Assembly (NCBI GenBank): GCA_003649495.1
Contig: QMRZ01000031.1
Location: 1 to 13,671, forward strand
Length of the DNA stretch: 13,671 nucleotides
Direction of reading: 5' to 3'
Origin: Thermoprotei archaeon
GTDB taxonomy: Archaea; Thermoproteota; Thermoprotei; Thermofilales; Thermofilaceae
Part shown: positions 6,321-12,365 of the stretch, in pieces
How the letters are laid out: each line of letters begins with the position of its first letter
Position numbering within the stretch: the stretch's first letter is position 1
Made by a program: the position numbers and the translations under genes
The notes under the pieces: generated by a model
The model's input: the letters and a program-made list of their open reading frames with translations, nothing else
Databases searched by the model: none
Told to the model about the DNA's origin: nothing

Positions 6321-6659
6321 ATGAGCGGCAAGGAGGGAGTAGAGGAGAGAAGCGAAGCCGAAGAGGTTAAAGAAGTATTAAGCGCTATCAGCGGCTTCCT
6401 TAAGGAGATAACTCCCATTGTAAAGGAACTCATAGGGATCGTGTTAGGAAGCTTCAGGGGAGATGCCTTAGGCAAGGAAGTTGGCGAGTTCTACAGGAGC
6501 CTCGTGGAGGCAGGCATTAGTGAGGATAAGGCAGTAGAGCTTGCTGAGGAATTCCTAAAGCGGAAAATGAAGCTGCTTAACTTAGCCGACGTGCTATCAC
6601 GCCTCATCCCGAGGAGGGAGGTCGAGGTAGAGGAGAGGAAAGAGCGGAAAGAAGAGTGA
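6321..6659 (+). CDS. Small all-helical acidic protein, unknown function
   Basis: A 112-aa protein from ATG 6321 (GTG 6318 directly before it is an equally good, leaderless-spaced start). Not recognised as a named family. It is charged at both ends, with an acidic start (EGVEERSEAEEVKEV) and a highly charged tail (EVEVEERKERKEE). The middle has two helices: SAISGFLKEITPIVKELIGIVLGS (about 20-43), which is amphipathic to hydrophobic, and FYRSLVEAGISEDKAVELAEEFLKRKMKLL (about 57-86). The second resembles helix-turn-helix packing units seen in several small archaeal proteins of unknown role. It ends 4 nt before the next ATG, so the two form an operon. A scaffold or membrane-peripheral role is possible but unproven. 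Confidence 0.6.
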   Translation: MSGKEGVEERSEAEEVKEVLSAISGFLKEITPIVKELIGIVLGSFRGDALGKEVGEFYRSLVEAGISEDKAVELAEEFLKRKMKLLNLADVLSRLIPRREVEVEERKERKEE

Positions 6660-6663
6660 AGAA

Positions 6664-6993
6664 ATGCTGCGGGAGGCTCTCCGCCTCCTGAAAATCTCCC
6701 TAGCTGTGATCCCCCCACTACTAAGATTATTTGTGACTGCCCTTAGCTTTTTAGTCTACGATATTAGCTTGAGACTCCGGGTGAGGATGGAGATTACAAG
6801 GTTTAAGCTCTCATGTAGGAGGTACGTCAAGAGTCATCACCTTGAGAGGTTATGTAGAACCTATGGTGAGGAGCTTAGAGGAGCTGTAAAGGAGCTAGCA
6901 CCGCTCAGCCTCGTTAGCCACCTTAAAGGCCTGAGGGGAACTATGGCCGTATCACATGAGGCGCTTCCCGAGTTAATAGGCTCCAAGGATTAG
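6664..6993 (+). CDS. Small protein with hydrophobic N-terminal segment, unknown function
   Basis: A 109-aa protein starting 4 nt after the preceding stop and therefore co-transcribed. Not recognised. Residues about 7-34 are hydrophobic with a central Pro-Pro (ISLAVIPPLLRLFVTALSFLVYD), enough for a short re-entrant or single membrane helix. The following 36-70 region is strongly basic with cysteines at 51 and 64 and two histidines (HH, 58-59). The tail is mixed and helical. The design suggests a protein that sits on the cytoplasmic face of the membrane and may partner the acidic helical protein encoded just upstream. A GTGAAGAA stretch before the ATG is a weak ribosome-binding-like site. It is real by operon context and codon use, but no function can be given. 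Confidence 0.55.
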   Translation: MLREALRLLKISLAVIPPLLRLFVTALSFLVYDISLRLRVRMEITRFKLSCRRYVKSHHLERLCRTYGEELRGAVKELAPLSLVSHLKGLRGTMAVSHEALPELIGSKD

Positions 6994-7095
6994 GAAGTCG
7001 GTTGTGAAGCTAACCTCATACAGAGCTGAGACTTCGAGCTTGAGGCTGTTAAGCCATCGGCACGAGTAAGAGCTGAACCGTGTGTACATGCCTCA

Positions 7096-7104
7096 CATTA
7101 ATTA
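7096..7104 (+). promoter_or_regulatory. Possible TATA box for the GH36 gene
   Basis: CATTAATTA lies 25-30 nt before an in-frame GTG at 7128, but immediately before ATG 7107. If this is the promoter, translation must begin at GTG 7128, which also has GGAG (7117-7120) at a 7-nt spacing. The rest of the 6994-7106 gap shows no other convincing TATA box, hairpin or gene. Confidence 0.3.
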
Positions 7105-7106
7105 GC

Positions 7107-9236
7107 ATGTCCAGTTGGAGTACGCTCGTGAGTTCGAGGACCGAGGAAAATAAAGTAGTTTTAGAGGCGGCTGGCTTTAGGCTGGAGTTTGAGCCGTACA
7201 TGGCCATTAAGGGCAAGCTTTCTAGGCCCCTAGCCGTGTCAGGCGAGGGAGATAAAATACATATAGAGTACAGCGAGGGTGAAGGGCGATTAACGCTCAC
7301 AGAGTGGAATGCCACTACAATAGTGGTAGAAGCGTCAGCCCGAGAAGGATTCACAGAGAATGGAGTTATAATCGAGCTAAAGTCGAGGCTCGAGGGATGC
7401 GTTAAGCTGCTCCTCTACCATTACACTTACGACCCTGAGGGATACTTTGGGGAGGCAGAGGAGCCCTATCCCTACCCGCAGTTGAGAGAAGCTGGGGAGC
7501 TGCAGTATTGCCCGTGGAGCTACCCAGTACACGTGAACAGTCTAGATAACTTGCCGAGGAACCTCAAAGTATCCCAACTACTAGCTAGAGGAGACGGTGC
7601 CTACGCCTTCCTCTTACCAATATCTAATGCCGGCGCTAGGGCACACCTAACAAGGTTTGAGGGAGGCTTTAGCGTGATCCTCGACACGGGGCTTAGGGGG
7701 CCATGGACCCGTGCCCTCGTACTGGCATTATCTGCGTCCCCCAATCCCTACAAGGCGGTTAAGGACGCATACGAGGCTGCCATGACTCTAGCTGGAAGAG
7801 CACATCTACTGAGGAAGCATAAGCGCCTGCCAGAGGTCTTCAAGCACTTGGGCTGGTGTTCGTGGAACGCGTTTTGGCGCGAGCCCAGTGAGGAGAAGAT
7901 ACTTGCCGCCTATAAGTCCCTGCTGGAGTCGGGGGTTAAGCCCGGGTTTGTACTCATTGACGATGGATGGCAAGATGAGGAGAATAGGAGGATCAAGAGC
8001 CTGGAGCCGGACCCGCGTAAGTTCCCGAGGGGCTTCAAGAACCTGGTGAGGAAGCTTAAGGATATGGGGGCTAAGTACGTGGGGCTGTGGCATACGCTCA
8101 ACGTACACTGGAATGGAGTGGCTAGTGGTAGTAAGCTGGCAGAGGAGTTCCGCGAGTACCTGCTAGAAGTCGACGGGTACTTAGTCCCTGATCCCTCTAG
8201 GTCATTTGAATTATTCAAGGAGTGGTACGGGAGACTCAAGAGCTGGGGCTTCGACTTCGTGAAAGTTGATAATCAATCATTCGTGGGCTACGCCTACAGG
8301 GGTAAGCTACCCATAGAGGAAGCTGCGCGCCTATTGCACGAGGGGCTTGAGGCGGCCGCGCACCTGTATGCGCTCGATGTCCTAAACTGTATGGCTCAGG
8401 AGCCGGAGAACTCCTTTAACTGGATAAGGTCTGCAGTATCGAGGAACTGTGTAGATTACATAGTTCCTCACAAGAGCTCAAGGGATAAGCTACACATACT
8501 ATTTAATGCATATAACGCGCTCTGGATGTCCCAGTTAGTCTGGCCGGACTGGGATATGTTCCAGAGCCACGACCCTTGGGCTCTTCCACAGGCTGTAGCT
8601 AGAGCCGTAAGTGGGGGGCCAGTGTACCTGACAGATGAACCGGGAAGAACGAATCCAGAGGTGGTTAAGCCGCTAGCCTTCAGCGACGGTTCTCTCCCAT
8701 TGCCTGATGAGCCAGCACTGCCTACTGAGGATTCCCTGATGAGGGATCCCTATAATGAGCCAGTACCGCTAAAGGTGTTCAGCAAAGCCTCAGTGGATGG
8801 GGCTGGAGTCTACGGGATCGTTGCTGCCTTCAACATCACGCGGGATGATGTAAGCGTCAGGGGCTCTGTAACGCCATCAGATGCCCTGCTCCCAAAAGGC
8901 GAGTACTTGATTTATGAGTATTTCTCTGAGGCGCTGTGGATAGATGGGAAAGCTGAATTTGAGCTAGAGCCGATGGGGGTGAAGCTCTTCATAATAGCTC
9001 CAAAGCACTCGTGGCTTACGGCCATAGGTACCAGGGACGTCTATGTGATGCCTAAAGCCATAACCTCATTAATAGTTCTCGAAGACGAGGCTATCCTTAG
9101 GATGAGGGAACCAGGCTTATTGGTCGCAAGAGTAGAGGGGAACGTTAGGGCTTACGGTGGCACAATTCAGGAGACAGAGCCCCTGCTAAAGGTGAAGTGT
9201 CATCAACGCGTGATACGGCTCCGCTTAGTACGCTAG
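7107..9236 (+). CDS. GH36 alpha-galactosidase, raffinose-synthase (Sip1)-like
   Basis: A 709-aa protein from ATG 7107 (702 aa if GTG 7128 is used; an open frame also allows GTG 7080). No signal peptide, so cytoplasmic. The N-terminal third (to about 225) is beta-rich, as in GH36. The barrel then shows HLGWCSWNAFW (about 247-257), VLIDDGWQDEE (282-292), GLWHTLNVHWNG and FDFVKVDNQS, where D388 is the proposed nucleophile. In SRNCVDYIVP, D450 is the proposed acid/base. The conserved raffinose-synthase segment PDWDMFQSHDPWALPQAVAR then GGPVYLTDEPG follows (about 480-512), and a C-terminal beta domain closes the protein. Family knowledge: the Sulfolobus GH36 enzyme of this subgroup is an alpha-galactosidase, whereas the plant relatives transfer galactosyl groups; hydrolysis is therefore the likelier activity. 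The acid/base loop reads CVD rather than the common SDD, so the exact specificity is open. Confidence 0.88.
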   Translation: MSSWSTLVSSRTEENKVVLEAAGFRLEFEPYMAIKGKLSRPLAVSGEGDKIHIEYSEGEGRLTLTEWNATTIVVEASAREGFTENGVIIELKSRLEGCVKLLLYHYTYDPEGYFGEAEEPYPYPQLREAGELQYCPWSYPVHVNSLDNLPRNLKVSQLLARGDGAYAFLLPISNAGARAHLTRFEGGFSVILDTGLRGPWTRALVLALSASPNPYKAVKDAYEAAMTLAGRAHLLRKHKRLPEVFKHLGWCSWNAFWREPSEEKILAAYKSLLESGVKPGFVLIDDGWQDEENRRIKSLEPDPRKFPRGFKNLVRKLKDMGAKYVGLWHTLNVHWNGVASGSKLAEEFREYLLEVDGYLVPDPSRSFELFKEWYGRLKSWGFDFVKVDNQSFVGYAYRGKLPIEEAARLLHEGLEAAAHLYALDVLNCMAQEPENSFNWIRSAVSRNCVDYIVPHKSSRDKLHILFNAYNALWMSQLVWPDWDMFQSHDPWALPQAVARAVSGGPVYLTDEPGRTNPEVVKPLAFSDGSLPLPDEPALPTEDSLMRDPYNEPVPLKVFSKASVDGAGVYGIVAAFNITRDDVSVRGSVTPSDALLPKGEYLIYEYFSEALWIDGKAEFELEPMGVKLFIIAPKHSWLTAIGTRDVYVMPKAITSLIVLEDEAILRMREPGLLVARVEGNVRAYGGTIQETEPLLKVKCHQRVIRLRLVR

Positions 9237-9257
9237 TTGAAGCCCCTCCCTCACCTA

Positions 9258-9268
9258 CTTTATATTTG
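9258..9268 (+). promoter_or_regulatory. Predicted TATA box of the aldolase gene
   Basis: The sequence CTTTATATTTG is centred about 26 nt before GTG 9289. It is the clearest TATA box in the window and indicates a leaderless aldolase mRNA independent of the GH36 gene, which ends 52 nt before GTG 9289. Confidence 0.65.
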
Positions 9269-9288
9269 AGCCCATGACGTGTTAAGAT

Positions 9289-10092
9289 GTGTGTGCTGGC
9301 AAGAAATTAAGACTTAACAGGATATTCCGCAGGAGTACTGGGCGGACTGTCATAATAGCTCTCGATCATGGTAGGCGGCATGGCCCCCTTAGGGGGATAG
9401 AAGACCTCGGACAAGTTGTAGAGAGGGTGTTAAGAGCTGAGGTGGATGCTCTGATGATGACGCCAGCGATGATTGAGAGGGTGGCGGACTGTATAGCTGG
9501 CCGCGTATCGGTGATAGCGAGGATTGATGGCACTGGGACTGTGAAAGGCCCTGACGAGACTGATGATAGGCTGATAGCCTCAGTAGCGAGGGCGGTTAAA
9601 GTAGGGGCTGACGCAGTTTCAATAATGGTGTACTTAGGATCTCCTAGAGAGGCACAGAACCTTGAGAAGCTGGCTAGAGTAGTCGAGGATGCTGATGCTT
9701 ATGGCATGCCCGTGCTGGCCGAGGTCCTGCCTAGGCCGCCACACCTGCCTGAGGTCCGTGATAGCCGGGTGGTGGCATACGCCTCTAGAATAGCAGCTGA
9801 GCTGGGTGCCGACGTTATTAAGACTTACTATACAGGAGATGGGTTTGAGCACGTGGTTAGGTGCACGCCAGCTCCCATAGTAGTACTAGGAGGACCGAGG
9901 AGGGAGGCACACCTAGCACCTCTTGTGGACGCATACGAGGCGATTAAGAGAGGCGCACGAGGAGTAGCTTATGGTAGAAACGTATTCCAGTTCGAGAGGC
10001 CAGAGGTAATGGCTAGAGCCCTCTTATATGTGGTGCATGAGAGAATAAAGCCTAGAGAAGCTATGGAGAGAGCATTAAGTGATCTCAGCTAA
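9289..10092 (+). CDS. FbaB/DeoC-type class I aldolase (Schiff-base), substrate uncertain
   Basis: A 267-aa TIM-barrel protein of normal family length. Seen: VIIALDHG (21-28) with the conserved Asp-His, K178 in ADVIKTYYTGDG as the Schiff-base lysine, VLGGP (194-198) and GVAYGRNVFQF (about 225-235) for phosphate binding. Family knowledge: archaeal fructose-bisphosphate aldolase, ADH synthase (2-amino-3,7-dideoxyheptulosonate) and LsrF-like thiolases share this fold. In the Thermoproteus tenax FBP aldolase a Tyr in the ESYPRG motif is the acid/base; here that motif reads EVLPRP, with Leu147 at that place. This argues against ordinary FBP aldolase activity. The FGGY kinase 175 nt downstream suggests cleavage of a phosphorylated ketose or a related compound (inference). 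GTG 9289 is chosen by the TATA spacing; ATG 9287 is out of frame and stops after seven codons. Confidence 0.82.
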   Translation: MCAGKKLRLNRIFRRSTGRTVIIALDHGRRHGPLRGIEDLGQVVERVLRAEVDALMMTPAMIERVADCIAGRVSVIARIDGTGTVKGPDETDDRLIASVARAVKVGADAVSIMVYLGSPREAQNLEKLARVVEDADAYGMPVLAEVLPRPPHLPEVRDSRVVAYASRIAAELGADVIKTYYTGDGFEHVVRCTPAPIVVLGGPRREAHLAPLVDAYEAIKRGARGVAYGRNVFQFERPEVMARALLYVVHERIKPREAMERALSDLS

Positions 10093-10098
10093 TGACCA

Positions 10099-10161
10099 GC
10101 ACGTCGGCAGAGTTAAGCGGCCTCGGCCCCGGTGGAGGCCGCTCACAGCTCGCCGACGTGC
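10099..10161. other. Perfect nested inverted repeat able to form a 63-nt two-tier hairpin
   Basis: The outer stem GCACGTCGGC/GCCGACGTGC (10099-10108 with 10152-10161) is 10 perfect bp. The inner stem AGCGGCCTC/GAGGCCGCT (10116-10124 with 10135-10143) is 9 perfect bp. An internal loop of 7 and 8 nt separates them, and the apical loop is 10 nt. It begins 7 nt after the aldolase stop and precedes the kinase TATA box by about 75 nt. It could be a 3' end/processing structure for the aldolase mRNA, a small structured RNA, or a DNA-level element. The two-tier form recalls an H/ACA guide, but no ACA box follows the outer stem at the proper place and no kink-turn is seen. A pyrimidine-rich run (10178-10191) follows. 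Confidence 0.75.
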
Positions 10162-10177
10162 AATTATCCTCACAGGC

Positions 10178-10191
10178 CCTTACTCCTTTTG
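10178..10191 (+). terminator. Possible U-rich termination region after the aldolase gene
   Basis: The run CCTTACTCCTTTTG begins 16 nt after the hairpin at 10099-10161. Archaeal transcription can stop at such U-rich stretches without a hairpin, so this is a plausible 3' end for the aldolase transcript ahead of the kinase promoter. The run is short and interrupted by C, so support is weak. Confidence 0.25.
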
Positions 10192-10235
10192 TAATGACGC
10201 AGTATAAGGTCTTCACCTCACTCAATCGCGGCAAT

Positions 10236-10244
10236 ACTTATATC
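10236..10244 (+). promoter_or_regulatory. Predicted TATA box of the FGGY kinase gene
   Basis: The sequence ACTTATATC is centred about 27 nt before GTG 10267, supporting a leaderless kinase transcript separate from the aldolase. Confidence 0.6.
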
Positions 10245-10266
10245 ACGCCTGAAGCATTACTCGAGA

Positions 10267-11880
10267 GTGGGACCTCTCCTACTCGGAGTAGACCTGGGTA
10301 CTACATCCGCTAAGGCAGCGCTCTTCGAGGTCGAGAGCGGTAGGATAGCGGCATATGCATCCCGCGAGTATCCCACATACTATCCCAAGCCCGGCTGGGC
10401 TGAGCAGGACGCTCGAGACTGGTGGGAGACGATATGCCTAGTAATTAGGGAGGCATTATCTAAGGCTAGGGTCGATCCCTCATCAATACTGGGGGTGGGG
10501 GTAAGTAGCCATAGGGAGGCAGTAGCACTCGTCGATAAGGCGGGTAGAGTGCTTGACAGGGTGATCATATGGATGGATAAGCGCTCAACGCCGCAAGCCG
10601 AGTGGGTGAGAGAGAACCTGGACGTTAATGAGCTGTATAGGCGTACCGGGTTAATAGTTGACCCCACCTTCACAGCTACTAAGCTCATGTGGCTGAGAGA
10701 GAATAGGCCTGAGATCCTAAGGAGGGCTAGGTGGGCGCTGCAGCCCAAGGACTACATAGTGTATAAGCTGACTGGTAGGGCCATCACTGACTACTCAGTA
10801 GCGTCGAGGACTATGCTCTTCGATATACGGACACTTGAGTGGGCTGATGATCTATTCGAGGATATGGGCCTAGCCGAGTATAGGAGCCTATTCCCCGATC
10901 CGGTGTACTCGGATGAGGTGGTCGGGGAAGTGACCGGGGATGCTGCACAGGAAACCGGCCTGGCGCCGGGTACACCAGTGGTGGCTGGAGGCGGAGATAG
11001 AGGCTGTGAAGTGCTCGGCGCTGGCGTGCTCGACTCCCGGAGGGTTGAGGAATCAACTGGGACAGGGTCTACTACTGCTACAACAGTAGATGAACCCCTG
11101 GTGGATCCCTTAATGAGGGTAGTAACTACAGTTCACGTAATCAGGGGGAAGTGGAGCGTAGAAGCGGGGATGGCGACTGGTGGCGCAATCCTACGATGGT
11201 TCAGGGATCAATTTGCTCAGGGAGAAGCCATGCTGGCTAAACTCTCCAGGAGGAGGGCGTATGAGTTCCTAGACATGGAGGCTGAGTACATCCCGCCGGG
11301 CTCTAATGGCTTGATAGTGCTGCCCTTCTTCGCTGGGGCGAGAGCGCCACGCTGGAACCCGAAGGCCAAAGGCGCGATCTTCGGTCTTACGGTCTACCAC
11401 ACGAGGGCTCATGTCTTCCGCGCTCTAATGGAAGGGGTGGCCTACGAGATTAGGAAAATATTGGAGGTGCTCGAGGAGCTGGGAGTTAGATGTGAGGAGC
11501 TCAGGCTTCTTGGCGGAGGAGGCAAGACGCCCACGTGGGCTCGGATAAAGGCTGATATCACTGGTCGTAGAGTAGCGATACTTGAGTTCCTGGACGCGGC
11601 CCTGGTAGGCGACGCTATACTAGCCGGTATAGGGGTCAAAGTTCTCAAGAATTACGAGGAAGGTGTCAGGAGGTTTGTACGAGTTAGGCAGGTGATATGG
11701 CCCGACCCTGCAAGGCGGCGCGTGTATGATAGTTACTATAAACTCTATGAACGGCTAGCAAGCATCCTCGAGCAGTTCTACGAGGAAATTGATAAGCTCG
11801 TTGAACAGCCGGTGAGAGAGGTGCCATGGGATATCAACAGGCTAATTCACCTGCTCTTTAAGCTGGAAGAGAGCAACTAG
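10267..11880 (+). CDS. FGGY-family carbohydrate kinase (xylulokinase-like)
   Basis: A 537-aa cytoplasmic protein of typical FGGY length. Seen: the phosphate-1/adenosine-binding start LLLGVDLGTTSAKAALF (4-20), PGWAEQD (42-48), the sugar-binding segment GVSSHREAVALVD (78-90), IIWMDKRS (100-107) with W102/D104/R106, and the catalytic Asp D244 in AGGGDRGCEVLGAG. It also has the C-terminal FGGY signature LRLLGGGGKTPTWARIKADITG (412-433). Family knowledge: these enzymes transfer the ATP gamma-phosphate to a ketose, pentitol or glycerol. The substrate loop SSHRE differs from the SGQMHG of typical xylulokinases, so D-xylulose is not assured. The neighbouring aldolase suggests a kinase-aldolase catabolic pair. 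The C-terminal tail after about 495 is a charged helical extension. GTG 10267 is chosen from the TATA spacing and the immediate start of the fold. Confidence 0.87.
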   Translation: MGPLLLGVDLGTTSAKAALFEVESGRIAAYASREYPTYYPKPGWAEQDARDWWETICLVIREALSKARVDPSSILGVGVSSHREAVALVDKAGRVLDRVIIWMDKRSTPQAEWVRENLDVNELYRRTGLIVDPTFTATKLMWLRENRPEILRRARWALQPKDYIVYKLTGRAITDYSVASRTMLFDIRTLEWADDLFEDMGLAEYRSLFPDPVYSDEVVGEVTGDAAQETGLAPGTPVVAGGGDRGCEVLGAGVLDSRRVEESTGTGSTTATTVDEPLVDPLMRVVTTVHVIRGKWSVEAGMATGGAILRWFRDQFAQGEAMLAKLSRRRAYEFLDMEAEYIPPGSNGLIVLPFFAGARAPRWNPKAKGAIFGLTVYHTRAHVFRALMEGVAYEIRKILEVLEELGVRCEELRLLGGGGKTPTWARIKADITGRRVAILEFLDAALVGDAILAGIGVKVLKNYEEGVRRFVRVRQVIWPDPARRRVYDSYYKLYERLASILEQFYEEIDKLVEQPVREVPWDINRLIHLLFKLEESN

Positions 11881-11893
11881 CCCCTAACGCCGG

Positions 11894-11903
11894 CCTTTTA
11901 ACC
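11894..11903 (+). promoter_or_regulatory. Predicted TATA box for the gene at 11931
   Basis: The sequence CCTTTTAACC is centred about 32 nt before ATG 11931, slightly long for a strictly leaderless start but within range for a few leader bases. A second in-frame ATG at 11988 has GAGGT at a 7-nt spacing. Confidence 0.4.
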
Positions 11904-11930
11904 ACGTACGCTGAGGAAATATAAGAGGAG

Positions 11931-12365
11931 ATGCTAGGGCGTGAAAACCGCTGTAACACAGCAGAGGATTTGGGAGAGGTAGAGTCGATGTTGAACCTCG
12001 CTTACGCGAGTCTTGTAGCAGCTTCAAGGCTCATGCATGATAGGAGGATGAGGCGCAAGATGCTACTTGAGGCAGCGCTTAGCCGTACGGCGCTGATTAC
12101 CCCTGACTTGATAGGTGCTCTCTACATTAAGAGCTGCCTCTCAATCATGAGAAAAGTATCTAAAAAGCTCGAACAGGCAGCGGAAAAGGCCGATCCTGCC
12201 TTGAAGTCTAAGCTGAGGGAGTTGGCAACCGCCCTTTCGAGAGGCAGGAGTGACGTAGGCGAGTTAATGGAGCTAGTAATTAAAGCTAGGGAGGAGGTTA
12301 GGCACGTGAAAGAACTTTTAGCTACATCCTCACCTGCCAGCTATAGTGAGGCCTCTGAAGCATAG
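11931..12365 (+). CDS. Small helical protein, unknown function
   Basis: A 144-aa protein from ATG 11931, or 125 aa from ATG 11988, which has the better Shine-Dalgarno (GAGGT, 7-nt spacing) and starts at a helix (MLNLAYASLVAASRLM). Not recognised. It is predicted almost wholly alpha-helical: a first helix pair rich in Ala/Leu/Arg, a region with a Cys (IKSCLSIMRKVSKKLEQAAEK), and a final helix (ELMELVIKAREEVRHVKELL), with a Ser/Ala-rich tail. The pattern resembles small helical-bundle proteins rather than a DNA-binding fold. The last 36 bp overlap the 3' end of the convergent pmbA-like gene, so the tail (about residues 133-144, ATSSPASYSEA) is written in DNA that also codes for that protein's C-terminus. 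Confidence 0.55.
   Translation: MLGRENRCNTAEDLGEVESMLNLAYASLVAASRLMHDRRMRRKMLLEAALSRTALITPDLIGALYIKSCLSIMRKVSKKLEQAAEKADPALKSKLRELATALSRGRSDVGELMELVIKAREEVRHVKELLATSSPASYSEASEA

Noticed and set aside
6318..6324. C-box-like GTGATGA suggesting a C/D box RNA
   Set aside because: It is the start region of a coding gene, and no D box or C'/D' pair occurs at proper distances.
10099..10174. H/ACA guide RNA identity for the hairpin
   Set aside because: The stem-pocket-stem form fits, but the bases right after the outer stem read AATTAT, not ACA or ANA; the nearest ACA is 11 nt further on, and no kink-turn signature is seen in the apical loop.
10203..10243. TATAAG/CTTATA inverted pair upstream of the kinase
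   Set aside because: The arms are only 6 bp of AT-rich sequence 29 nt apart, and one of them is simply the TATA box.
10092..10313. A 73-codon open frame starting with ATG overlapping the aldolase stop (TAATG)
   Set aside because: It runs through the perfect hairpin and the kinase TATA box and overlaps the kinase start by 47 nt. Its composition is low in complexity at the start and resembles no protein; the inverted repeat and promoter explain the sequence better.
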